NCBI RefSeq assembly: GCF_018070025.1
Contig: NZ_JAGPYQ010000001.1
Location: 2,604,001-2,668,000, forward strand
Origin: Streptomyces liliiviolaceus
GTDB lineage: Bacteria > Actinomycetota > Actinomycetes > Streptomycetales > Streptomycetaceae
Length of the DNA stretch: 64,000 nt
Direction of reading: 5' to 3'
The notes below the pieces were generated by a model. It ran no database searches, was not told the DNA's origin, and was given only the letters and a program-made list of their open reading frames with translations. The position numbers and the translations under genes were made by a program. This document shows positions 31,387-42,748 of this stretch, piece after piece (positions within the stretch are counted from its first letter, which is position 1; each line of letters starts with the position of its first letter).

Positions 31387-31565
31387 ATGGGGTGCCCTTT
31401 CCCGAGAACGGCACGCGCCGGTACGCGGGGCCCGCAGTGATGAGGGGCAACGGGCCCGCGTTCTACGCGTGTTGACAGTTCGGTCAATCGGGAGAGTGGC
31501 ATGGGCATGAGGTCGGTTGCGTAACGGGGAGGAGTCGTTTCTGTGACGTTCTCGCATACGACGCA

Positions 31566-31592
31566 ACCCCTGGACGTTTTCGGTCCAGGGGT
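31566..31592 (-). terminator. Terminator hairpin after the GT39 gene
   Basis: A perfect 10-bp stem, ACCCCTGGAC (31566-31575) with GTCCAGGGGT (31583-31592), and a 7-base loop containing TTTT. It lies 43 bases beyond the GT39 stop and upstream of the endonuclease promoter on the same strand. Confidence 0.82.
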
Positions 31593-31634
31593 CGCGAAGG
31601 GGCAGGGTTTTCCCCAACTGGCTTAGGGGAGGCC

Positions 31635-33818
31635 CTAGTTGACGTCCTTGGCGTCGAGGCGGTAGAGGGACTGGGTGTTCTGGGAGCCGGAGGAGTCCGA
31701 GGAGTCGGAGTCGGTCGAGGAACTGTCGGAGGACGCCGAGGAGTCGTTGCTGTACTCGCTCGCCTTCACCGCCGTCGCGTGCTTCTGCACCCAGGCGGTC
31801 ACCTCGGCGCTGACGCTGTCGGAGTCGCCGCCACCCATACCGCCGCCTCCGCCCATGCCTCCGCCGCCGAGCACGATGTAGTGCAGCTCGCCCTTCTTCA
31901 CGAGTTCCTTCAGCTTGGCGAGGGTCATGGCCTTGTCGCTGCCGGACCAGCCCCACATGGAGATGACGGGCTGCTTCGTGCTGACGATCATCTGAGCCGC
32001 GCTCTGCGAACTGGACACCGCGACCAGCCACTTGGCGCCGTCGCGGTGCTTCTCCAGGTAGGAGGTCATGGCGCTGTCGGCGCCGCCGCCCATGCCGCCA
32101 CCGCCGCCCGTGCCGGTCGGCGGGGTGTCACTGGGGGCTCCGTTCGGGGGCGTACCCATCTGGCCGCCGCCCGGGGCTTCGCCACCGGCCTGCCGGCCAC
32201 CTTGCTGCTGACCGCCGGGGGCCTGGCCACCACCGCCGCCGCCGGGGAATCCACCCCGGCCGCCGCCGCCACCGCCGCCGGGTCCGCCGCCCATGCCGCC
32301 ACCCGTGGTGGGGCCCGCCGTCGGGTTCGTACCGTTCATGCCGCCGCCCGAACCCGCGGGCACGGAGGCGGCGTAGGCCGCGGGCCCGGCGAGGGAGGCG
32401 ACGACGGCGGCGGCCACGGCGGCGGTGAGCAGCCGCGTCCGTCGACCGGTCCGGAAGAGGAACAGGCCCACGATCGCCAGGACCATCACCGCCGCGACGG
32501 CCGGCCACAGCCAGGTGTTCCAGCCGGTCGCGCGCCGCAGCAGGACGACCGCCCAGACGCCGGTGGCGGCGAACGCCACGGGCAGCACCCAGGACCAGCG
32601 CTTGACGTCACCCGTCCGGAAGGCGTGCAGGAGCATCGCCCCGCCGCCTCCGCACAGCGCCGCGATGCCGGGTGCGAGGGCGGTCGTGTAGTACGGGTGC
32701 ATGGTGCCTTCGGCGAGGCTGAAGGTGAGGTAGTGCAGTACGGTCCAGCCGCCCCACAGGATCAGTGCGGCACGCGTGAGGTCCGTACGGGGGGCGCGTC
32801 CGCGCAGGACGAGGCCGCCGACGAGGGCGATCGCGGAGAAGGGCAGGAGCCAGGAGATCTGGCCGCCCAGCACGTCGTTGAACATCCGGCCGATCCCGGC
32901 GGTCCCGGAGAAACCGCCGCCGCCACCCCCGCCCCCGCCCCCGCCGCCGTTGCCGTCGCCGCCGAGGACGCGGCCGAGGCCGTTGTAGCCCATGATCAGG
33001 TCCCAGGCGGTGCCGTCCGTGGAGCCGCCGATGTACGGGCGCTCGGAGGCGGGCACGAACGACACGGCGGCGGCCCACCAGAAGCTGGAGATCGCCAGTG
33101 CGACCGCGGCGACGGCGAGGTTGCGTACGCGGCGGAGCAGGCCGCCCTTGGCCGCGTACAGGTAGACGGCGAAGACGGCGGGCAGGGCGATGTAGCCCTG
33201 GAGCATCTTGGTGTTGAAGGCGAGTCCGAAGCACACGGCCGCGCCGACGAGCGGGAGCAGTTTGCCGTTGTGGACGGCGCGCAGGGCGAGCGCCGCGCCT
33301 CCGACCATCAGCAGCACGAGCAGGGTGTCGGGGTTGTTGTCGCGGTTGATGGCGACGGTGATCGGGGTGAGCGCGAGGACGAGCGCGGCGACGGCGGCCG
33401 GGGCGTGGCCCCAGACCCGCTTGACCGAGGAGTGCAGGACCCAGATCGTGCCGAGGGCGGCGGCGACCAGCGGTAGCATCATCTGCCAGGTGCCGTACCC
33501 GAAGACGCGGCAGGACAGGCCCATCACCATCAGGACGAAGGGCGGCTTGTCCACGGTCAGGAAGTTCCCGGCGTCCAGCGAGCCGAAGAACCACGCCTTC
33601 CAGCTCTGCGTGCCGCTGAACACGGCGGCGCTGTAGAAGCTGTTCAGGCTGGAGGAGGAGAGGTTCCAGGAGTACAGCACGCCGGCCAGGACGAGGATCG
33701 CGGCCAGCACGGGCAGCGACCAGCGGGGCGCCTTGTCCGGCCGCGCGACCGGCTCGTCGGGAGACGTCGAGGCGACGGCCTCGGGGGCGTGGGGGTACGG
33801 ATCGGTGGCAGATGTCAC
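31635..33818 (-). CDS. Membrane glycosyltransferase family 39 (ArnT/PMT-like)
   Basis: A 727-residue polytopic membrane protein. The first 480 residues hold about 11-12 helices and the GT39 features: the Asp-rich first external loop (SLDAGNFLTVDKPP near residue 85) and NRDNNPDTLL near 160. It should transfer a sugar from a polyprenyl-phosphate donor to an acceptor outside the membrane. Two long polyglycine tracts stand out: GGDGNGGGG... near 285, within an external loop, and a Gly/Met/Gln-rich region of about 90 residues (about 500-590). A small extracytoplasmic domain (about 605-670) and a Ser-rich tail follow. The acceptor is unknown. Confidence 0.87.
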   Translation of the reverse strand: MTSATDPYPHAPEAVASTSPDEPVARPDKAPRWSLPVLAAILVLAGVLYSWNLSSSSLNSFYSAAVFSGTQSWKAWFFGSLDAGNFLTVDKPPFVLMVMGLSCRVFGYGTWQMMLPLVAAALGTIWVLHSSVKRVWGHAPAAVAALVLALTPITVAINRDNNPDTLLVLLMVGGAALALRAVHNGKLLPLVGAAVCFGLAFNTKMLQGYIALPAVFAVYLYAAKGGLLRRVRNLAVAAVALAISSFWWAAAVSFVPASERPYIGGSTDGTAWDLIMGYNGLGRVLGGDGNGGGGGGGGGGGGFSGTAGIGRMFNDVLGGQISWLLPFSAIALVGGLVLRGRAPRTDLTRAALILWGGWTVLHYLTFSLAEGTMHPYYTTALAPGIAALCGGGGAMLLHAFRTGDVKRWSWVLPVAFAATGVWAVVLLRRATGWNTWLWPAVAAVMVLAIVGLFLFRTGRRTRLLTAAVAAAVVASLAGPAAYAASVPAGSGGGMNGTNPTAGPTTGGGMGGGPGGGGGGGRGGFPGGGGGGQAPGGQQQGGRQAGGEAPGGGQMGTPPNGAPSDTPPTGTGGGGGMGGGADSAMTSYLEKHRDGAKWLVAVSSSQSAAQMIVSTKQPVISMWGWSGSDKAMTLAKLKELVKKGELHYIVLGGGGMGGGGGMGGGDSDSVSAEVTAWVQKHATAVKASEYSNDSSASSDSSSTDSDSSDSSGSQNTQSLYRLDAKDVN

Positions 33819-33869
33819 CAGGTCATCGTGGGCGGCCGGTTTTGGCGGGACCTGTGCTGAACCTGGGCC

Positions 33870-34076
33870 TCACCTGTGAGCGCGGAAGCCTCCGGCTTTG
33901 ACGGCGGCGATGAACGGGGCCCACCCGGTCGCCGGGATCAGGAGGGCGGGCCCGTACGGGTCCTTGGAGTCCCGCACGGGAATCCCGGCGGGGTGGCCGT
34001 CGAGCACTTCCAGGCAGCTGCCGGCCTCGGGACCGCTGTACGAGGACTTACGCCAGCCTTGCCGTGACGTGGGCAT
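33870..34076 (-). CDS. DUF397 protein, copy 2
   Basis: A 68-residue protein that is one DUF397 domain: GWRKSSYSGPEAGSCLEV, then VRDSKDPYGPALLIP and FIAAVKAG. Such small proteins are encoded beside XRE/DUF5753 regulators in Streptomyces, and in the Scr1/Scr2 pair the DUF397 protein binds its regulator. It follows the first DUF397 gene by four bases, or overlaps it if the GTG at 34088 is used; neither start has a clear ribosome site. It is nearly identical to the first copy over a 60-base block, so the pair arose by tandem duplication. Confidence 0.88.
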   Translation of the reverse strand: MPTSRQGWRKSSYSGPEAGSCLEVLDGHPAGIPVRDSKDPYGPALLIPATGWAPFIAAVKAGGFRAHR

Positions 34077-34080
34077 CGGG

Positions 34081-34308
34081 TCAGTCACGGTGTCCCAGTG
34101 CGCCAGCTTTGACAGCGCCGATAAAGGTGCGCCATTCGGCCGTGGGCATGACGAGTACGGGGCCGTACGGGGCCTTGGAGTCCCGCACGGGAATCCCGGC
34201 CGGGTGGCCGTCGAGCACTTCCAGGCAGCTGCCGCCCTGGTCGTTGCTGTAGGACGACTTGCGCCAGCCACTCAACGAGGCCGCATCCAGAGTGGGTTGC
34301 TCAGCCAT
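34081..34308 (-). CDS. DUF397 protein, copy 1
   Basis: A 75-residue DUF397 protein with the usual order: SGWRKSSYSNDQGGSCLEVLDG, VRDSKAPYGPVLVMP, FIGAVKAG. It starts eight bases inside the end of the XRE regulator gene, so it is coupled to that gene's translation. By analogy with Scr1/Scr2 and the whiJ-type loci, it probably binds the regulator and controls its DNA binding. Confidence 0.92.
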   Translation of the reverse strand: MAEQPTLDAASLSGWRKSSYSNDQGGSCLEVLDGHPAGIPVRDSKAPYGPVLVMPTAEWRTFIGAVKAGALGHRD

Positions 34309-35095
34309 GGTGTCGGTAGTCCTCTGCTGTCGCTTTGAGTAGAGCCAGTGATTCCCTGACCGGCATTGCGTTGCCCAGTGCGAAATCGTAGCGATGCTGC
34401 AGGTCCTGAATCACCCCTGGAACGTCGTGAATCTTCCCCATGTACAGGCCTTCGCCGTACGCAACGGGCGGCTGGTCCTCGAACCACATCAGCGTGAGCA
34501 TGTTGCTCAACAGGGGATGGAGGCCCAGGGAGAACGGCAGCACATGCACCTGGATCCGCCCGCGTTCAGCAAGGCCCACGAGGTGGTCGATCTGTTCCGC
34601 CATGACGTCCGGTCCGCCGATCTCGCGACGTAGAACCGCCTCGTCCAGCAGCGCCCACACCACCGGGGTCACCGGATCGTCAAGGATCTTCGCCCGTTCA
34701 AGGCGTGTGACAAGGCGCCTGTCACATTCCTGTTCACCCACCGGAGGGAACGACGTGCCCAGGACCGCACGTGCGTACCTTTCCGTCTGGAGGATGCCCG
34801 GGACGAACGACAGGGCGAACTCGCGGATCATCACCGCCTGTTGTTCGAGCAGGCGGGCCGCCTCGAAGTAGTCGGCGACCGCCGCGTCCTCGGCCGGCAG
34901 GAAGCTGCTCAGTACATTCCCCGTGTTCAGGACCCTGTCCAGGCGCCGCGCGTCCTCCTTCGACGGGATGCGGCGCCCCGCCTCGATGTGCGCGATGTGC
35001 GAACGCGTCATGACCGCCGCGTCCGCCAGCTCCTGCTGCGTCAGCCCCGCCGTCTCGCGCTGCTGCTTGAGCCAGTCACCGTACGTGCTGGTCAT
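34301..35095 (-). CDS. XRE-family regulator with DUF5753 C-terminal domain
   Basis: A 264-residue regulator: Cro/C1-type helix-turn-helix (about 5-62, LTQQELADAAVMTRSHIAHIEAG) and a DUF5753 domain (about 75-255, LQTERYARAVL...). Streptomyces has many such genes, each paired with DUF397 proteins, in loci related to whiJ and abaA that influence development and antibiotic production. The ATG is fixed by GGAG five bases upstream. It is divergent from two small genes across a region rich in GTGAC palindromes, its likely operators. Confidence 0.92.
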   Translation of the reverse strand: MTSTYGDWLKQQRETAGLTQQELADAAVMTRSHIAHIEAGRRIPSKEDARRLDRVLNTGNVLSSFLPAEDAAVADYFEAARLLEQQAVMIREFALSFVPGILQTERYARAVLGTSFPPVGEQECDRRLVTRLERAKILDDPVTPVVWALLDEAVLRREIGGPDVMAEQIDHLVGLAERGRIQVHVLPFSLGLHPLLSNMLTLMWFEDQPPVAYGEGLYMGKIHDVPGVIQDLQHRYDFALGNAMPVRESLALLKATAEDYRHHG

Positions 35096-35107
35096 GGCCA
35101 CTCCTTT

Positions 35108-35193
35108 GTGACAAATGCCTGGTCACATCGCACCCCCTGGCGAGGCTAGCCGAGCAGACGTCACGCTGTGACGAGTTCGCTACACACAGCGAA
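35108..35193. promoter_or_regulatory. Palindrome-rich divergent control region of the XRE locus
   Basis: Three inverted repeats lie between the XRE gene and the divergent small genes: GTGAC...GTCAC with a 9-base spacer (35108-35126), CGTCAC-GCT-GTGACG (35159-35173), and TTCGCT-acacac-AGCGAA (35176-35193). The first two share the same half site, which suggests cooperative binding by the XRE regulator. Position and symmetry are the only evidence. Confidence 0.55.
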
Positions 35194-35256
35194 ACCCCCG
35201 CGACCGAGCGACCGGTCCGGGGGCGTGGTCATCAATCAGCTAAGGAAATCGACGAC

Positions 35257-35613
35257 ATGAAGCACCGTATCGGCCGGCTCGTCGAGCCGTTGCTGCGATG
35301 GCTTTTTCCGGGCAGAGGGCGACACCGACTGCCGGTGGTCGAGGTGGCTTCCGGGCGGCGCGGGAGGCACCGCGCCGTCCCCGGCGCGCAGGGCGCCACC
35401 GCTCACCGCGCCGGCTGTCGCCCCCTGCGCGGCGAGGACCACGTGATGGTCCGCCCCTACCTCGTGGAACACGAGCAGCGAGAGCGACGTGAGCAGAGAA
35501 AGCTGCGCGAGCACGCGCGGCAGCAACAGGCCCGTCGGCGCGCGCTGTGGCTCGCCACGCGCGGCGTCGACATCGGCTCGCGGGTGATCCACGGCGTGGA
35601 GGTGTCCGCGTGA
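35257..35613 (+). CDS. Small basic protein of the XRE/DUF397 locus
   Basis: A 118-residue, arginine-rich protein. The first 20 residues (RLVEPLLRWLFPGRGRHR) look like a short amphipathic helix, and residues 70-95 form a highly charged helix (EHEQRERREQRKLREHARQQQ), possibly coiled coil. No domain is recognised. Similar small basic proteins appear beside XRE/DUF5753 genes in other Streptomyces (from memory). The ATG is preceded by AAGGA. Its stop overlaps the next gene (GTGA). Confidence 0.65.
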   Translation: MKHRIGRLVEPLLRWLFPGRGRHRLPVVEVASGRRGRHRAVPGAQGATAHRAGCRPLRGEDHVMVRPYLVEHEQRERREQRKLREHARQQQARRRALWLATRGVDIGSRVIHGVEVSA

Positions 35614-35957
35614 CCGGCGACCGGGCGGGCACGGGAACGGTCCGGGTGGCCCGGTTGCTGCCGTGGGCGGGGGACGGGGGCAGGCCCTGCTATCTCATCG
35701 GGGACGGGACGAGCCACCTCTCCCGCGCCGCGGACCGTATCGAGAGCGTGCAGCTCGGCATGTCGGCCGAACTCCTCGACCACGCGGCCGACCTGCTCCG
35801 CGACCGCAGGGCCACCGCGCATCAACTCCGCTACCTCGCCGCCCGCCTGGCCGAAGCGCTGACGGACGTGCACCGCATCGCGGAGAGCCGGGGCGCCCGT
35901 ATCCCCGTCTCTGCACCTGCGGCTGCACCGACGGCAGCGTCCTCGGAGCACTCCTGA
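35610..35957 (+). CDS. Small hypothetical protein coupled to the preceding gene
   Basis: A 115-residue protein of unknown function. The middle (LIGDGTSHLSRAADRIESVQLGMSAELLDHAADLL) is predicted helical, and the C-terminus is Ala/Pro-rich and disordered. It starts with GTG overlapping the previous stop, so the two are made together. Divergence from the XRE gene suggests both are its regulatory targets. Confidence 0.65.
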   Translation: MTGDRAGTGTVRVARLLPWAGDGGRPCYLIGDGTSHLSRAADRIESVQLGMSAELLDHAADLLRDRRATAHQLRYLAARLAEALTDVHRIAESRGARIPVSAPAAAPTAASSEHS

Positions 35958-36221
35958 CGCCAGGGCCACCTTCTCGTAGCAGCCGTCTGCACGCGACACG
36001 GTGATCGGGCCGCTGTCGCCGTCCGATACGGATGGGTCAGGCCCGCCGTGGAGTCCGGCGCATCTCCGTACGAACGCCGCGAACGGCGGCGCGCGTTCCG
36101 GACAGGGGCGCGCATCTCGTGTCGAGGCGGGCGTACAACTTTCGGCCACCCCCGTGAGTCAAGCGTGGCGAGTGTGCCGGGGGCGCACTCGTACGAAATC
36201 AACGGGGGATGGGAACACTTC

Positions 36222-37139
36222 ATGACTCACCGGATATCGCGGCGCGGCCGTGTGCTCTGTGCGGGCCTCGGCGCCGGCGTGCTGCTGCCACTGGCCGTCG
36301 CCGCGGCACCGGCCGCCGCGGCCACGGCGCCGCAGGTCACCTGCACGTCGGGCGACCAGGCACTGGCGGTCAAGCTCAAGAAGGACATCACCGCGGCCCT
36401 CGCGAGCCGCAGAGGCACGGTCGCCGTCGGCCTCCGTGACCGTACGACCAACACCACCTGCACGCTGAGCCCGACCAGGGCCTACGACTCGGCGAGCGTC
36501 GTCAAGGTGACCGTCCTCGCCACGCTGCTCTGGGACGCCAAGAAGCACAACCGCTATCTCACCCAGCGCGAGTCCGACCTCTCCACGGCCATGATCACCA
36601 AGTCGGACAACACGGCCACGACCAAGCTCTGGAAGCAGCTGGGCGTCACCAAGGTGAAGGGGTTCCTCGCCGCGGCCGGGATGACGCAGACCAAGCCCGG
36701 CGCGAACGGCTACTGGGGGCTGACCCAGATCACCGTGCAGGACGAGCAGAAGCTTCTCGCGCTCCTCACCGCGAAGAACACGGTCCTGAGCGACAACTCC
36801 CGCGCGTACACGCTGAAGCTGATGAACAAGGTCGTCTCCTCCCAGCGCTGGGGCACCCCGGCGGGCGCGCCCGCCGCCGTCTCGGTGCATGTCAAGAACG
36901 GCTGGCTGTCCCGCTCCACCCACGGCTGGCGCGTGCACAGCGTCGGCACCTTCGACGGCGGCGGCCACGACTACACGATCTCGGTCCTCACCCAGGACAA
37001 CAGCACGATGAACTACGGCGTCACCACCATCCAGGCCGTGGCCCGCGCCATCCACAAGGACCTCGTACCGACCGCGGCGAGCCGCTACGCGCCGACGACC
37101 GCCCCGAAGGAGGCCTTCCCGGCGGTCCCGCCCGCCTGA
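36222..37139 (+). CDS. Secreted class A beta-lactamase-like serine hydrolase
   Basis: A 305-residue exported protein with a signal peptide (about 1-34). It carries the serine penicillin-recognising motifs: SVVK (Ser92-Lys95), SDN (128-130) and KNG (225-227) in place of KTG. The Glu of the class A omega loop (ExxLN) is not evident, so it is more likely a peptidoglycan-acting or peptidase-like relative than an efficient beta-lactamase. The ATG at 36222 follows a purine-rich GGGGGATGGGA site. It stands alone; the 264 bases upstream hold its promoter. Confidence 0.82.
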   Translation: MTHRISRRGRVLCAGLGAGVLLPLAVAAAPAAAATAPQVTCTSGDQALAVKLKKDITAALASRRGTVAVGLRDRTTNTTCTLSPTRAYDSASVVKVTVLATLLWDAKKHNRYLTQRESDLSTAMITKSDNTATTKLWKQLGVTKVKGFLAAAGMTQTKPGANGYWGLTQITVQDEQKLLALLTAKNTVLSDNSRAYTLKLMNKVVSSQRWGTPAGAPAAVSVHVKNGWLSRSTHGWRVHSVGTFDGGGHDYTISVLTQDNSTMNYGVTTIQAVARAIHKDLVPTAASRYAPTTAPKEAFPAVPPA

Positions 37140-37249
37140 CGCCCGCCCGACCCGCCGGCCGACGGCCACCGAGGGGGACGGAGAAGCCGCTGTCCAGAAT
37201 TCACGGTCCGTACCCTCCCCCTCAACCGCCCTCCCCCTACCGTGACGCC

Positions 37250-38284
37250 ATGCGTCCGAGATCCGTACTCGCTCCCCTCGCGGCCACCCTCACCGCCGGC
37301 CTGGCGGCGGTCACCTGCGCCGCCGGGCCCGCAGCCGCCCAGCACGCCCCTGCCCACAACGCCTGCTCGCCCGCCGTCTCCATCGAGCGCTTCTCCGACG
37401 CCCTCGACAAGACGACGTACGAGGGCACGTTCGTCGGCAACCTCTCCGCGCTGGCCGTGGACCGCGACGGGGCGATCGCCGCGCTCTCCGACCGGTCCGC
37501 CCTCTTCACCCTGGACCCGAAGACCCTGCGCCCCCGCTCCGTCGTGCCGCTGGCCGACGAGGGCGGGGCCGCGCTGGACTCCGAGGGGCTGGTCGTCGAC
37601 CGCGACGGCACCCGGCTCGTGTCGTCCGAGACCGAGCCGTCGGTACGCCGTTACGGCCGCGACGGCACCCTCCTGGCCCGCCTCCCCGTGCCGGACGCCC
37701 TGCGTGTCGCCCCGGCCGGCCGCGCCACCGCGAACCAGACCTTCGAGGCGCTGACCCTCCTGCCCGGCGGCCGTACCCTGCTGGCCGGCATGGAGGGCTC
37801 CCTGTCCGGTGACACGGCGGGCGTCGTACGCCTCCAGACCTGGCAGCGCGACGGTCACCGCGACTTCCGGCTCGCCGCCCAGTACGGCTACCGCACGGAC
37901 ACCGGTCTCGGGGTCGTCGAGAGCGCCGCGACCCCGGACGGGCGCCTCCTCGTCCTGGAACGCGGTTTCACCGCCGGGGTCGGCAACACCGTCCGCCTCT
38001 ATCTGGCCGACCTGCGGCACGCCACGGACACCTCCCGTGTCGAGGCCCTGACCGGCCAGGACGGCGTACGCCTCGTCCGTAAGACCCTTCTCGCGGACAT
38101 CGCGGACTGCCCCTCCCTCGGCGCTACCGCCAAGCAGCCGCAGCCCAATCCGCTGCTCGACAACATCGAGGGCATGGCCGTCACCGGTACCGCCCGGGGC
38201 GCCCTGCGCGTCCTTCTCGTCAGCGACGACAACCAGGGCGCCACCCAGACCACCCGCTTCTACTCCCTGCGCGTACGCCCCTGA
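37250..38284 (+). CDS. Secreted phytase-like domain protein
   Basis: A 344-residue exported protein with a signal peptide (about 1-30, ending AAA-QH) and one esterase-like/phytase-like beta-propeller domain (PF13449 type). Typical pieces are GNLSALAVDRDG near residue 63, DSEGLVVDRDG near 108, NQTFEALTLLPGG near 162 and NIEGMAV near 305. The domain name comes from sequence resemblance only; substrates are mostly undetermined. It begins 110 bases after the beta-lactamase-like gene and probably has its own promoter. Confidence 0.85.
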   Translation: MRPRSVLAPLAATLTAGLAAVTCAAGPAAAQHAPAHNACSPAVSIERFSDALDKTTYEGTFVGNLSALAVDRDGAIAALSDRSALFTLDPKTLRPRSVVPLADEGGAALDSEGLVVDRDGTRLVSSETEPSVRRYGRDGTLLARLPVPDALRVAPAGRATANQTFEALTLLPGGRTLLAGMEGSLSGDTAGVVRLQTWQRDGHRDFRLAAQYGYRTDTGLGVVESAATPDGRLLVLERGFTAGVGNTVRLYLADLRHATDTSRVEALTGQDGVRLVRKTLLADIADCPSLGATAKQPQPNPLLDNIEGMAVTGTARGALRVLLVSDDNQGATQTTRFYSLRVRP

Positions 38285-38341
38285 TCTCTCCGCGCACGCC
38301 CCCGATTGTTGCGGAGGGATGAAATCCGCTTCGATCCGTGT

Positions 38342-38387
38342 TGGTGCCTTCCGGACGATCAGGACCGGACGAGGGAAGGCACCAGGA
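38342..38387 (+). promoter_or_regulatory. Hairpin covering the ribosome site of the ABC exporter
   Basis: An 11-bp perfect inverted repeat: TGGTGCCTTCC (38342-38352) and GGAAGGCACCA (38374-38384), with a 21-base loop. The right arm contains the purine-rich GGGAAGG that would serve as ribosome site, and ends four bases before the GTG. In RNA, the hairpin would hide the site. In DNA, the palindrome could be an operator. Confidence 0.6.
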
Positions 38388-42116
<3,729 letters not shown>

Positions 42117-42240
42117 GCGAGGCGAACACGCAGAAAAGCCGCAACCGACGGGTAGGGCAACCGTTCGCCGTACGCCATGCGTCCGTACAGCAGTACGTCG
42201 AAGCAGGGCATCAGCCGCCGCGGGCCGTGGAGGGACACCA

Positions 42241-42630
42241 GTGGACATGGGCGCGATACGCCGACGCCTCACGCTCGGTACCGCCGTGCTGACGGCGTCC
42301 GGGCTGCTGGCACTCGCGGGTCCGGTCGGCGAGGCCTCCGCCGCGTCACCGTGCGCCGGGCGGAAGGTGCGCACCCTGTCCTTCTCCACCGGCCATGTGG
42401 ACGTCCACAAGAAGCGCGGCTACGTGTGCGCGGTGACCTACCCGAAGAAGGTGGGCGCCCGCCGCTACATGATGGTGAGCGTGCAGGCCCGGGGGAGCGA
42501 GCGCGTGCCGAACGCGGGCCGGTTCGTGCGGTACGCGGGTCCGGTACGGGTGCACGCGGGCCACCGTTGCGTACGGGTCACGGGGGCCGTCGGCTCGGGC
42601 ACGGTCGGCACGGGCTGGATCCTCTGCTGA
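42241..42630 (+). CDS. Small secreted protein of unknown function
   Basis: A 129-residue exported protein: signal peptide of about 38 residues (ending ASAAS), then a compact basic domain with four cysteines (near residues 40, 65, 110 and the last residue, Cys129), which could form two disulfides. No known domain. The GTG is preferred because GGAGGG lies six bases upstream; an ATG two codons later is possible. It lies 124 bases after the ABC exporter and might be cotranscribed. Confidence 0.72.
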   Translation: MDMGAIRRRLTLGTAVLTASGLLALAGPVGEASAASPCAGRKVRTLSFSTGHVDVHKKRGYVCAVTYPKKVGARRYMMVSVQARGSERVPNAGRFVRYAGPVRVHAGHRCVRVTGAVGSGTVGTGWILC

Positions 42631-42748
42631 ACCCCCGAGTCGTGCAGTCTTCGTACCGACCTGACGGTAATGTCCACAACATCCCCTGGTGTGGCAGCTG
42701 TTGCTGGGCTAAGTTCCGGCGGACATCTGCGTATTCAGGGGAGAACGC

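Noticed and set aside
36222..37139. A true antibiotic-resistance beta-lactamase
   Set aside because: The serine and SDN motifs are present, but KTG is KNG and the class A omega-loop glutamate is not evident, so resistance is not supported.
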